The notes: a model not told the origin generated them from the sequence alone. A stretch of 35,980 nucleotides of DNA from Chitinophaga pinensis (GCF_007896845.1 NZ_VOHS01000049.1:1-35980); one strand, 5' to 3'. Shown: positions 25,354 to 34,342, counted from the first letter of the stretch. Program-made: numbers and translations.

Positions 25354-27186
25354 ATGAAAAAGACTGGCTTTATTACATTACTCATTGTTTTTTCCTACCT
25401 GTTTTCAATCGCGCAGCAGCAACATACTTTTACGTTAGGTGATACGGCTTTCCTGCTGGATGGAAAACCCCTGCAGATGATATCAGGTGAAATACACTAT
25501 CCCCGTGTACCCAGAGAATGCTGGCGGGATAGAATGAAGATGGCAAAAGCGATGGGATTGAATACGATTGGTACCTACGTTTTCTGGAATGTCCATGAAC
25601 CGGAAAAAGGGCACTACGATTTCTCCGGCAATAATGATATCGCTGCATTTGTAAAAATGGCGAAAGAAGAAGGGTTATGGGTGGTATTAAGACCTAGTCC
25701 TTACGTTTGCGCAGAATGGGAATTCGGTGGTTATCCTTACTGGCTGCAGGAGATCAAAGGACTGAAAGTGCGCAGTAAGGAGCCGCAATACCTCGAAGCC
25801 TACAGGAACTACATCATGGCGGTAGGTAAACAACTATCCCCCTTGCTGGTGACCCACGGCGGAAATATCCTGATGGTACAGATTGAAAATGAATATGGTT
25901 CCTATGCTGATGATAAAGATTATCTCGATATAAACAGGAAGCTATTTATTGAGGCCGGCTTCGACGGACTGCTATATACCTGTGATCCGAAAGCGGCTAT
26001 CAAAAATGGCCATTTACCAGGCTTATTACCGGCTATTAATGGCGTGGATGACCCCATACAGGTAAAACAGCTGATCAACGAAAATCATGGCGGAAAAGGG
26101 CCTTATTATATCGCGGAATGGTATCCTGCCTGGTTCGATTGGTGGGGTACAAAACATCATACCGTTCCTTATCAGGAATATCTGGGTAAACTGGATAGCG
26201 TGCTGGCCGCAGGGATATCCATTAATATGTATATGTTCCATGGCGGTACAACGCGTGGTTTTATGAATGGTGCGAATGCCAATGACAGCGATCCGTATGA
26301 ACCACAGATCAGCAGTTATGACTATGATGCTCCGCTGGACGAAGCAGGTAACGCCACTGAGAAGTTTATGCAGTTCCGTAATGTCATTGCCAGACACCTG
26401 CCTGCTGGTACCACCTTGCCGGACGTGCCGGCAAAAAGACCGGTGATCACGATCCCTGAGATCCATCTTCCAAAGACAAGCAGTATTTTTGCACTGTTAC
26501 CAAAGCCTGTTGCCAGTACTACTCCCCGCACATTCGAGGACCTCGGTCAGGCTTATGGCTGGGTAATGTACAGCACGACTCTGAAAGGGGGTAAAAAGGG
26601 CCTTTTACAGCTGAAAGAGTTACGTGATTATTGCATAGTAATGGTGAACGGAGAAAGGGTAGGTGTACTGGACAGAAGATCCAAAAGAGATAGTATTTTA
26701 CTGGAACTGCCGGCCGGTAAAGTGAAATTGGACCTGCTGGTGGAAAATCTGGGCCGTATCAATTTTGGTCCGTACCTGTTATCCAACCGGAAGGGTATTA
26801 CCGAAAAAGTGTTATTTGACAAACAGGAACTGAAGGGCTGGCAACAATACCGCCTGCCATTCGATAAATTACCGGCGACAACGGTAAAAGCCACCGGATC
26901 AGGCCAGCATGCACCTGTCTACAGACAAGGAACCTTTACACTGGAACAAACCGGCGATACATGGCTGGATATGAGTAAATGGGGGAAAGGCGCTGTCTGG
27001 ATCAATGGACATCATTTAGGCAGATACTGGCAGGTCGGTCCGCAACAGACTATCTATGTGCCGGCAGAATGGCTGAAAAAAGGCACTAATGAGATCGTCG
27101 TAATAGAGCTTATAAAACCGGAAATGGAGACGCTGTCAGGTATTGATCACCCAATACTGGATATATTACATCCGGAAGCACTCTAA
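25354..27186 (+). CDS. Glycoside hydrolase family 35 beta-galactosidase
   Basis: A 610-residue secreted enzyme: signal peptide (about 1-21), then the GH35 barrel with the signature MISGEIHYPRVPRECWRDRMKMAKAMGLNTIGTYVFWNVHEP and RPSPYVCAEWEFGGYPYWL. Acid/base Glu180 lies in QIENEYGSY and nucleophile Glu255 in YYIAEWYPAWFDWW. C-terminal beta-sandwich jelly-roll domains follow (GWVMYSTTLKGG, VWINGHHLGRYWQVGPQQT). It removes terminal beta-galactosyl residues, probably periplasmic oligosaccharides released by the GH30 enzyme and imported by SusCD. It lies 10 bp after the GH30 gene and closes the operon; the terminator is at 27335-27363. Confidence 0.95.
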   Translation: MKKTGFITLLIVFSYLFSIAQQQHTFTLGDTAFLLDGKPLQMISGEIHYPRVPRECWRDRMKMAKAMGLNTIGTYVFWNVHEPEKGHYDFSGNNDIAAFVKMAKEEGLWVVLRPSPYVCAEWEFGGYPYWLQEIKGLKVRSKEPQYLEAYRNYIMAVGKQLSPLLVTHGGNILMVQIENEYGSYADDKDYLDINRKLFIEAGFDGLLYTCDPKAAIKNGHLPGLLPAINGVDDPIQVKQLINENHGGKGPYYIAEWYPAWFDWWGTKHHTVPYQEYLGKLDSVLAAGISINMYMFHGGTTRGFMNGANANDSDPYEPQISSYDYDAPLDEAGNATEKFMQFRNVIARHLPAGTTLPDVPAKRPVITIPEIHLPKTSSIFALLPKPVASTTPRTFEDLGQAYGWVMYSTTLKGGKKGLLQLKELRDYCIVMVNGERVGVLDRRSKRDSILLELPAGKVKLDLLVENLGRINFGPYLLSNRKGITEKVLFDKQELKGWQQYRLPFDKLPATTVKATGSGQHAPVYRQGTFTLEQTGDTWLDMSKWGKGAVWINGHHLGRYWQVGPQQTIYVPAEWLKKGTNEIVVIELIKPEMETLSGIDHPILDILHPEAL

Positions 27187-27232
27187 GGACAATTTCCATG
27201 CTGATATTGATTATATAGTACTTTGATAATAG

Positions 27233-27282
27233 TCATCCTTCGTTGATCCTTCGTTCATAAACGAAGGATCAACGAAGGATGA
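27233..27282. repeat. Perfect 23-bp hairpin built of 11-bp direct repeats
   Basis: Left arm 27233-27255 and right arm 27260-27282 are perfectly complementary around a CATA loop. Each arm holds tandem copies of an 11-base unit: AACGAAGGATC, AACGAAGGATG, then a partial AACGAAG on the right. It lies between the PUL operon and its T-tracted terminator and has no T-run of its own. It may protect the 3' end of the mRNA or be a copy of a dispersed REP-like element. Confidence 0.8.
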
Positions 27283-27334
27283 ACGAAGAAGAATAAATAC
27301 CAGACAAAGAACAAGGCGAACACTGAACAATGAT

Positions 27335-27363
27335 AAAGGACACCTGTAAGGGTGTCTTTTTTT
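27335..27363 (+). terminator. Rho-independent terminator of the PUL operon
   Basis: GACACC-TGTAAG-GGTGTC with flanking AAAG/TTTT pairing is followed by a run of T. It lies about 150 bp after the GH35 stop and after the 23-bp hairpin. Confidence 0.88.
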
Positions 27364-27399
27364 ATGCTATATATCTCAAGTGATGGATCGTTTTCATAG

Positions 27400-27430
27400 A
27401 AAACCCCCGCACCAGGAATGGCCGCGGGGG
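27400..27430 (-). terminator. Terminator of the DUF4836-like operon (minus strand)
   Basis: On the minus strand CCCCCGC (27430-27424) and GCGGGGG (27410-27404) pair around a 13-nt loop and are followed by TTTTC. It lies 28 bp after the stop at 27459. The T-run is short. Confidence 0.65.
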
Positions 27431-27458
27431 GATACTATAAAACCATTAAAAGACACAA

Positions 27459-29341
27459 CTATTTTAGTTTTCCCATTTCTTCTATAAGATCAAGGAAATA
27501 TTGTAGTGCGTTTTCTTTCTCTTTGGGTACATCAGCAACCATATCAACACCTACATAACCGTCTTTGATACCTGTGGAAGTCATATACAGGTTACCCGCA
27601 CCATCAAGCAGCTTACGCATTTTCTCTGCACCGTCACCCAGTTCGCCCGCAGGGATGCTGGCGCTCATTGTTTTTGGGTTAAAGAACAGGGAGAAATTGT
27701 TTTTGCTTAACAGCGCTTTTTGCTCTTTGCTGATATTACCTTTGAAAGAACCGCTCTGGATCTGACGGATATCCTTTATGGAAGTACCAATAAACACAAT
27801 ACCGTCTTTGATCAGGAAGTGCAGATTGAAAGGCATCTTCCTTGACTGTTCAAGGGAGTAAACGCCGTTATCCTGCAATATTTTCTCTTTTTTGATGCCA
27901 TATTGTAACAGACGCTCTATGATACGGGGATCATCGGAGGAGAACATGTACAGGAAATCAGGCAGGGTTTCCGTTTTAGTTTTGATAGTATCCCTGTATT
28001 CAAAGGTTTCCGGATCGTAGTTGTAAGAACTGTAGCTGACTTGTTTTTCACTCAGTCCTGACAGCAGGAATAATGCATCTCCTTTTACTACTTTGGCCAC
28101 GGCTTTTTCGTCGAGGGCAATGGATAAGAATTCGCCGAAAATGCTCATTTCTTCATCAAACTTTCCATACATACCGGTAAACAGGGACGGGAGCTCGTTC
28201 ATATAGGCCTCGGTATTAAAAGCGATGCTCATAAAGCCTATAAGGCTGTCGCTATTAACATATTTCAGGAACTTTTTGTTCAGTTGCTGGTCGCAGATCT
28301 TTCCATAGCTGGCTGCTTTCTGCGGGTCGAGTCCGATTTCACTGGTCAGGCGCATCTTATCTTTGCCCAGATACAATCTGGCATTGAAGGAGCCATATCC
28401 GCGCATGAGATAACCGTATTTCATCAGCGTATAAGGCAGGAAGGAAGAGTAGATGCTCTGCATGTCAGTCATCCAGAAAGTGGCGACTGCATCCGGATCT
28501 GTGGTACGTCTGTAGCCCGGGCTATTCAGGATAGAAGGTGTGTTTTCTTTTTGTCAAATACCTGTAAAGCGTTATTGGTGAGCCATAACATACTCAGACT
28601 GTCTTTGATAAGCTGGCGCTCTTCATAGCTTTGTCCTTCGTTATATGCTTCATTATCATTGAAATCCACTACCGGTGGCGGTGGTGCATCATCGGGTACT
28701 GTTGTTGGTATGGTATCCGGCATTGGTGACGGGGCTTCTACGATGACGGGTTCATCATAGGTAGCTGTTGCAGCAGAATCTGTGATTTCTATAGGTTCAA
28801 CTGTATCTACATAAGGATCGCCGGCAAGCTCGATATCATATCTGGCTGCTCTTGCTGAATCAGCAAAGAAATTGTCTTTCGCACGACCATAGGTCAGGAA
28901 CACAAACTGTTTATTCCATGCTACCACACTTTTCGCGCTGGGACGAGCGGATACATTGATCCCATTCTGTTCAAATACAGGCTCCTGACTGCTGCGCAGC
29001 AGGGCATCCACTTTATTAGGATCCGCAATCGGGATCAGTACGCAGGTATAATCGATACTGTCAGTCATCTGGAAGTAGTAGTAACTATTCGCAGAGAGAC
29101 TAAAGCCCAGTTCTTCGATGCTTTTATAATCCTTCCGGGTGCTTTGGGATATAGACTCCAGCAGCTTTTTTCCGGGTAGGGAACTATTGACGGCATTCAC
29201 AGTAGTGAGACGGAATAATTGTCCGCTTTTTATAGAAGCGACAGTAAATGCTTTTTCGGGGATTTTATAGGCTAAGTCCTGCGCGGAAGCTGTTAATCCG
29301 GTGCAGGTAGCAAGCGCTATCAATTGCAAAACTCGTTTCAT
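27459..29341 (-). CDS. DUF4836-like exported protein, apparent frameshift near 28545
   Basis: About 627 residues in two frames. The N-terminal frame starts at ATG 29341 with a signal peptide (MKRVLQLIALATCTGLTASAQ) and then YKIPEKAFTVASIKSGQLF, resembling the opening of DUF4836 proteins (a statement about fatal or non-zero values per layer is not implied; function unknown). It has a Pro/Asp-rich linker (VIVEAPSPMPDTIPTTVPDD). The C-terminal frame runs from about 28540 to 27459 and has LYLGKDKMRLTSEIGL and a long helical C-terminus. One base added to the A5 run in GACAAAAAGAAAAC joins them as DKKENTPSILNSPGYRR. DUF4836 is a Bacteroidota family without known function; assignment is by resemblance. 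The start is 1 bp after the upstream lipoprotein stop, so the two are co-translated or co-transcribed. Confidence 0.7.
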
Positions 29342-29342
29342 G

Positions 29343-30020
29343 CTATTTTGATAATTGTATTTGATTGGAAATGTCCGCCTTACCACTTACGAGGTCATAC
29401 AAAGGGAGGCGCTGCATGACAGCCTGCTGGTTTTTGGCCAGTCGGGCGGCCTGATTACTGTAACTGCTGATGACGTTCCCGAACCTGAAAATGCTGATAT
29501 AGGAGGCTGCTTTGAGCACTTCCTTGTCCTTCTCTTTCATTTTACTGAATTGCTCCCGGACTTCGTTGGAGTATTTATAGTCCCTTGTAAATTTCGCCTT
29601 TTCCTGATCGTAGGAATAGGTGGCGGCTATATTGGTGTTAACTTCATATTCATCCAGCAGCTTTTTCGTCAGATTGTTGATGTCAGAAGTATTTCTGAAA
29701 GAAAAGCTGATGGTAGCAATATAATTATTAAAATCCGTTTGTTGCGTAACATTGGAAATCCCCTTCATGGTCCTCAGCTTCGCGGCTGCCTCCTGCATCT
29801 TCTCCTCAATTTCAGGGCGTCCCGGTACTTTATGGCCGCGGATACTGTCCATCATCAGGAGGGTCGCGATCTTTGTTTTACTCTGGCTGAAATTCAGGGT
29901 TAGTTTCATGTTTCCGGAGCCGTCTTTATTCACTGTTACGTCTTCAATCACTTCGAAACAGGAGCTAAAGAGGGTGGCGAGTAAAAAAAGACAGCTAATA
30001 AAGGGTTGTTTACTAAACAT
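29343..30020 (-). CDS. Hypothetical lipoprotein
   Basis: A 225-residue lipoprotein with lipobox LFSSC (Cys21). The mature part begins FEVIEDVTVNKDGSGNMKLTLNFSQSK, a beta-hairpin seen in several small lipoprotein families, followed by alternating helices (EIEEKMQEAAAKLRTMKGISNV) and strands and a charged coiled-coil-like stretch (REQFSKMKEKDKEVLKAA). No named family is recognised with confidence. It lies upstream of the DUF4836-like gene with the stop codon 1 bp from the next ATG. The tight pairing suggests the two act together in the envelope. Confidence 0.75.
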   Translation of the reverse strand: MFSKQPFISCLFLLATLFSSCFEVIEDVTVNKDGSGNMKLTLNFSQSKTKIATLLMMDSIRGHKVPGRPEIEEKMQEAAAKLRTMKGISNVTQQTDFNNYIATISFSFRNTSDINNLTKKLLDEYEVNTNIAATYSYDQEKAKFTRDYKYSNEVREQFSKMKEKDKEVLKAASYISIFRFGNVISSYSNQAARLAKNQQAVMQRLPLYDLVSGKADISNQIQLSK

Positions 30021-30097
30021 ATGGCAAAATTACGGCAGACTGAAACAAATAAGAATACCGGGATACCGGTATTTTCTGTTGATCTGCCCAAAACATG

Positions 30098-30130
30098 ATA
30101 AAGCTGGTATAAAGCCGGTATAAAGCCGGA
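30098..30130. repeat. Three tandem 11-bp repeats
   Basis: The unit ATAAAGCYGGW occurs three times in perfect tandem (30098-30108, 30109-30119, 30120-30130), between the DUF1266 gene and the lipoprotein gene. The flanking GATACCGGTAT and CTATACCGGGGTATC contain related CCGGTAT motifs that can pair. The 11-bp period also appears in the hairpin at 27233. Confidence 0.7.
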
Positions 30131-30180
30131 GGGCTCTATACCGGGGTATCAGGGCAAAACAAAGGATCAAAGGAATAATG

Positions 30181-30837
30181 TTACAACGGATGAGAGACCA
30201 CGAAGAAATCGTCCTTATAAAAAGAGCCCAGCGCGAAAATGTAATCCAGCGCATTGTCAATGGAAGGGTCAAAAATGAGGGTCCTGCCTTTGAGGTAGCC
30301 CAGATAGTAATCCAGCCAGTTGGTATAATGCTGCTTCGCCAGCTTGTGGAGCGCCTTCAGGTAGCCGAGCGCTTCTTCCTGTGTTAACCAGTCTGCATTG
30401 AAGGCATAACGGGTAATAAGCCCCGCACGTTCAATATCCCAGGCAGACAAGTCCCGTATGCCATCGAAGTACTCCTTACTAAAATAGAGGTTATGTTGGG
30501 CGAAAGACTTCCCGCAATTATCTTTAATACGCTGGTAAAGGGCATTGTCCGTCAGCTGTTCTGCTGACATAAAGGCCTGTTTCTGCGTCACCGGTAGGGT
30601 CAGCAGATCGTTTATCAGTGCTTTGGTATCAGTGCTATTATGGATCCTCCACGCGTTCTGCAACAATGGGATCAGCTGTCCGGATGCCAGTCTTGACTGT
30701 AAGGTCAGTGCATCACGGCGCAGATTACCTTCGATCAGTAAAGCGCCTATGTTCAGGTATGGTTCCCATTCGGCAGACAGCTTATGCTGTTGATAGAACT
30801 CGTCGCGTACAGGTTTCGTCTTAAAGAATCCAAACAT
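30181..30837 (-). CDS. DUF1266 domain-containing protein
   Basis: A 218-residue cytoplasmic, mostly helical protein. The C-terminal half carries the DUF1266 pattern: LSAWDIERAGLITRYAFNADWLTQEEALGYLKALHKLAKQHYTNWLDYYLGYLKGRTLIF. The conserved WD..R, the EEA helix and the W..Y...Y..GR helix match the family found in E. coli YbeU/YbeR-type proteins. No enzymatic role is known. A perfect -7 box, TACCTTTG on the minus strand (30874-30867), gives a leader of about 23 nt. It is separated from the lipoprotein gene by about 160 bp including the 11-bp repeats. Confidence 0.82.
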   Translation of the reverse strand: MFGFFKTKPVRDEFYQQHKLSAEWEPYLNIGALLIEGNLRRDALTLQSRLASGQLIPLLQNAWRIHNSTDTKALINDLLTLPVTQKQAFMSAEQLTDNALYQRIKDNCGKSFAQHNLYFSKEYFDGIRDLSAWDIERAGLITRYAFNADWLTQEEALGYLKALHKLAKQHYTNWLDYYLGYLKGRTLIFDPSIDNALDYIFALGSFYKDDFFVVSHPL

Positions 30838-30866
30838 ACTAAAGGGTTTTGTTTTCGTTGATAGGT

Positions 30867-30874
30867 CAAAGGTA
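30867..30874 (-). promoter_or_regulatory. -7 promoter element of the DUF1266 gene
   Basis: TACCTTTG on the minus strand matches TAnnTTTG exactly, about 30 bp upstream of ATG 30837. No TTTG-type -33 was found at 17-23 bases. Confidence 0.5.
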
Positions 30875-30936
30875 GCGGCAGATGAAGATGCCTTTTCTCC
30901 CTAAATTCAACTAATTTTCGTAAAAACGTTTTGTAC

Positions 30937-30944
30937 TATATTTA
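30937..30944 (+). promoter_or_regulatory. Putative promoter of the histidine kinase gene
   Basis: TATATTTA matches 7 of 8 positions of the -7 consensus. TTTTC at 30915-30919 sits 17 bases upstream as a degenerate -33. The predicted start site near 30950 leaves about 25 nt before the TTG start at 30975. Confidence 0.4.
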
Positions 30945-30974
30945 CGCCATCTATCGTAGAATAAAAGTCTTGTA

Positions 30975-33191
30975 TTGGTTCGTATATATATCATCCTGAC
31001 GTTATGCCATATCTTTTTCTTTGGTACCTCCTCCGCACAGCGGGGCGCTGATACATTGGAAGCAGCCCTGAAACGCCCCGGATTGGAAAAAGGTGAACGC
31101 ATCCTGTTAATGACGAAATATGGTTCTGTCCTGTTCTTCAGGGACGAGAAAGCAGCGGCTTTCCGCGTTTTTCAGGAACAGCTGATACAGGCGGGTAGTA
31201 TGCCTGATGGCAGATATGCCGCATATACTTATGGTATCCGGGCAATGAGCCGCCGTATTGATGATCAGATCAACGCAGCACACAAAGACCTCGATAGTGC
31301 TGTCATGTATGCAGCGCATACAAAGGATATGCGTATAAAGGGGTATGTGGAATATTGCAGGGGATGGATGCAGAACCGCGATAATCAGGCTGCGGAAGCT
31401 GTTAAGAGCTTTATCAGCGGACTCAGATTACTGGAAGCTGCGGGTACAGATGATTATAAAGGCGCCATTTATAATGAGCTGTATAGCATTTATGCAGAAT
31501 GGAATGATTATAATACACAGGAGAAATACGCACGTCTTAATCTCATGCTGGCCGCAAAGACGCGTAACCCCAACACGATCTTCAATGCCTATCGTATGAT
31601 GGGCACCACTTTTGAGTCCCAATACCGGCTGGATACGACTTCTGCAAGACCCCTGGATTCTGCATATCATTATTACACCAGAGCCTTGCATGTGTTTGAG
31701 AAGAACAGACCGAATATGGAATCAGCTTCCGACTATGCATTCATTGCCATAAATCTGGCCAATATATTCACGCAGTTTGCGGACTATCAGCAGCGGGACA
31801 GCGCATTGCGCTATACGCGAAAAGGACTGGAAGATGCATTGAAGAATAAGCAATACACCTTTGTTGCAGATGCATACACGATCCTTTCCCAGTTTGCAGA
31901 GCTGGATAAAGACTATAAGACCGCACAGCATCTCATGATACAGGCACTTTCTTATATACAACAGGAAACCCTGTATGATAACCGGACATTGTTTACCATA
32001 TTCAGGCGCTTGTCAGATCTCGCGGAGCGGGATAGCAACTATGTGGATGCCTTACATTATTACCGGGAATACCTGAAAGTCTATCAGGATGTATATGATG
32101 CGGAAAAAATGTCCACCGGTAAACGGCTGGAAGCCCAGTATGAAGCAGAAAAGAAAGAAAAACTGCTGGCATTTATGCAGCTGGATGCAGAAAGAAAAGC
32201 AGGGGAGATAGACCACCTGCACTTTCAGGATGAACAAAGAGCGCAGCAACTGGCCTTTATGGAACTACAAGGTGAAAAGAACCGTCAGCAGTTATCTCTC
32301 GCACAGTTACGCGCACAACAAAAAGAACAGGAACTGTCAATGGCCCATATGAGATCCCGGCAACGTGATCAGGAACTCAAAGCTATTCAGCAGAAGATGC
32401 TCTACAACCGTCGGCTGAATACGGTGTATGCATTGCTAATATTGGCCAGTCTGGCGGCATTGGGGTTGATGATATATGCCTACCGGGAACGTTCTAAAAG
32501 TATGCGGCAGCAAAGCAGAATGCATCAGCTGGAGATACAACGGATCAATAAAGATAATGAGATTATTACTTTGTCAGCCATGCTGGACGGACAGGAGAAT
32601 GAACGGGCCAGACTGGCGAGGGATTTGCATGATGGTCTCGGCGGACTATTATCCGGCACAAAAATAGAGTTGTCAGGTATGCTGCCTATGCTGGGACAGG
32701 ACAGCCAGAAAAGCCTGCTCAGAAAGACGCTGGGACGCATTGATGCAGCCGTTGCAGAATTGCGGCTGGTAGCACATAATCTGACACCCGAACTGCTGGC
32801 CAGACAGGGCCTGGCGGCCGCTTTGCGTAATTACTGCGAAAACCTCAGTAACGATCAACTCGAGATCACTGCGCAGATCGTAGGGGTGCATGCCAAAATG
32901 GACCATGTAAAAGAGATTGTGGTATATCGCATCGTACAGGAACTGGTCAATAATGTTGTCAAACACGCGGCTGCATCTGCCGTACTCGTACAGCTACAGC
33001 AGAACGGCAATCAGCTCTTTCTGACAGTCGAAGACGATGGAAAAGGATTTGATATAAATAAGGCGGGAAACTCACGTTCCGCCGGATTGCTCAACATACG
33101 CTCCCGGGTAGCTTACCTGAAAGGAGATATTCAGTTTCACGCTGCACCGGGTGAGGGAACGGCTGTAGAGATCAATTTCCCGATTAATTAA
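30975..33191 (+). CDS. TPR-containing NarX-type sensor histidine kinase
   Basis: A 738-residue sensor kinase. Order: signal peptide (about 1-21), a helical TPR-rich periplasmic region (about 25-385), a long Gln/Glu/Lys coiled coil with repeated QQLxxxELxxEK-like units (about 390-470), one membrane helix (TVYALLILASLAALGLMIYAY, about 480-500), HisKA_3 dimerisation with the phospho-His in ERARLARDLHDGLGG (His552), and a HATPase (VQELVNNVVKHAAAS, VEDDGKGFD). The only in-frame start before the signal peptide is TTG 30975, because a stop lies at 30957-30959. An ATG lost to a sequencing error is also possible. It lies 4 bp before the NarL-type regulator, its obvious partner. The signal is unknown. 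Confidence 0.92.
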   Translation: MVRIYIILTLCHIFFFGTSSAQRGADTLEAALKRPGLEKGERILLMTKYGSVLFFRDEKAAAFRVFQEQLIQAGSMPDGRYAAYTYGIRAMSRRIDDQINAAHKDLDSAVMYAAHTKDMRIKGYVEYCRGWMQNRDNQAAEAVKSFISGLRLLEAAGTDDYKGAIYNELYSIYAEWNDYNTQEKYARLNLMLAAKTRNPNTIFNAYRMMGTTFESQYRLDTTSARPLDSAYHYYTRALHVFEKNRPNMESASDYAFIAINLANIFTQFADYQQRDSALRYTRKGLEDALKNKQYTFVADAYTILSQFAELDKDYKTAQHLMIQALSYIQQETLYDNRTLFTIFRRLSDLAERDSNYVDALHYYREYLKVYQDVYDAEKMSTGKRLEAQYEAEKKEKLLAFMQLDAERKAGEIDHLHFQDEQRAQQLAFMELQGEKNRQQLSLAQLRAQQKEQELSMAHMRSRQRDQELKAIQQKMLYNRRLNTVYALLILASLAALGLMIYAYRERSKSMRQQSRMHQLEIQRINKDNEIITLSAMLDGQENERARLARDLHDGLGGLLSGTKIELSGMLPMLGQDSQKSLLRKTLGRIDAAVAELRLVAHNLTPELLARQGLAAALRNYCENLSNDQLEITAQIVGVHAKMDHVKEIVVYRIVQELVNNVVKHAAASAVLVQLQQNGNQLFLTVEDDGKGFDINKAGNSRSAGLLNIRSRVAYLKGDIQFHAAPGEGTAVEINFPIN

Positions 33192-33195
33192 GTAT

Positions 33196-33821
33196 ATGGT
33201 AAGGATATTTATCACCGATGATCATCCGATAGTACTGGAAGGACTAAAGAACGTATTGAATGCTACAGACGGCTTTTCCGTAATGGGTACCTGCTCCACA
33301 GGAAAAGAGACACTGGAAGCTTTTCAGGAGAAAGAACCTGATATTTTACTGCTGGATATTAATCTGCCGGATATCAATGGTGTGGAATTGTGTGCGGAAG
33401 TAAAGAAGAAACACCCGGACGTCTATGTAATCGCATTGAGCGTGCATAATGAGGCGCCTATTATCAATAGTATGCTGAGACAGGGAGCGAGTGGATATAT
33501 TCAGAAAAATGCCCTTAGCGAGATCATTGTGGAAGCGATTCAGGATGTATTAAAAGGGGGTAGTTATGTGTGTGAACAGTCGAGAGAATCCTGCGCCGGC
33601 AGAGTGGTAAAGGCGGACTGACGCAACTGCCTAAAATGACGCGTCGGGAGAAGGAGATCCTGAAACTGGCAGCAGAAGGGCTGACCATTGCGCAGATAGC
33701 GGAGCAGCTGTTTATTAGTCCGTATACCGTGGAAAGTCACCGAAAGAACCTGATGGATAAGTTTGGCGTGAACAGTGTGGCAGCTGCCATTAAACTGGCC
33801 GGGCAATATGGCTTTCTGTGA
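33196..33821 (+). CDS. NarL/FixJ family response regulator, apparent frameshift near 33592
   Basis: About 208 residues in two frames. The receiver domain (33196 to about 33590) has ITDDHPIVLEGL, the phospho-Asp54 in LLLDINLPDINGVEL and the Lys in GYIQKNAL. The LuxR-type HTH lies at 33636-33821: MTRREKEILKLAAEGLTIAQIAEQLFISPYTVESHRKNLMDKFGV. One added T at about 33592 (TCCTGCGCC to TCCTTGCGCC) joins them as SRESLRRQSGKGGLTQLPKMTRREKE. It follows the kinase by 4 bp, so both form a two-component pair. Its targets are not indicated by the sequence. Confidence 0.9.
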
Positions 33822-34342
33822 CCTTTGTTATTTTCTTTAATGACTACGGTCCGGATATATGCTGTTTAAAAAAACATATAGAAGATATTATTCTGAAAAC
33901 CATTTCATTCCAACACAGCAGTTAGTGTATAAATGATATTTTTTCTGCGAATGTTTTGAAATATTCGTTATTGTATGTAGGTTTATACCATATTTGAGTT
34001 TGCAACAAACTAATTAAAGGAACCAATTAAGAGACACTGTACCACAGTATTGTTGCCCACTGTCATTAACCATAAAATATAGCCGTGATCTGATGTTGTA
34101 ACATGCAACAGCAGATTATCTATACCGTAGTATTACAACATAAATAGTTATAAACCTCTACCATGAAATCAGTTATCCCGGGTGGCGATGCCAGCCAGCC
34201 ATTGCGTATGTTATTTTATTCGCGATTAAACACATTGTTATGTTAACGGGCAGATAAGAACTTCCCGACAATTACATGTCTATACGAAATACGCTTCTCC
34301 GGAAGGGCGGATTTGTATTCCCTATACTTAAATATATATTAG
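33822..34342. other. 521-bp gap upstream of the giant RHS gene
   Basis: AT-rich, with no full gene. CATATTTG at 33889-33896 resembles a -7 box and would imply a leader of more than 400 nt. ATGTTGTAA (34093-34101) and TTACAACAT (34133-34141) form a perfect 9-bp inverted repeat with a 31-nt spacer. A 27-codon frame at 34163-34246 (begins MKSVIPGGDASQ) could be a leader peptide but has no independent support. No terminator with a T-tract was found after the response regulator. Confidence 0.45.

Noticed and set aside
29355..29903. 182-codon plus-strand frame opposite the lipoprotein gene
   Set aside because: Shadow of a lipoprotein gene with a good lipobox; the frame has no recognisable domain or start context.
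30025..30032. Exact TAATTTTG -7 match before the lipoprotein gene (minus strand)
   Set aside because: Only 5 bp before the ATG at 30020, so transcription would begin at or within the start codon; a leaderless mRNA is possible but not supported.
34312..34342. TTTG-N19-TATATTAG, a promoter-like pair just before the giant RHS gene
   Set aside because: The start site would fall inside the coding region if ATG 34343 is used, and the basic RRKK n-region of the signal peptide supports that ATG. It would only work with a later start at 34382.
33822..34342. Riboswitch in the long gap before the RHS gene
   Set aside because: No conserved core of a known class was recognised and RHS genes are not usual riboswitch targets.
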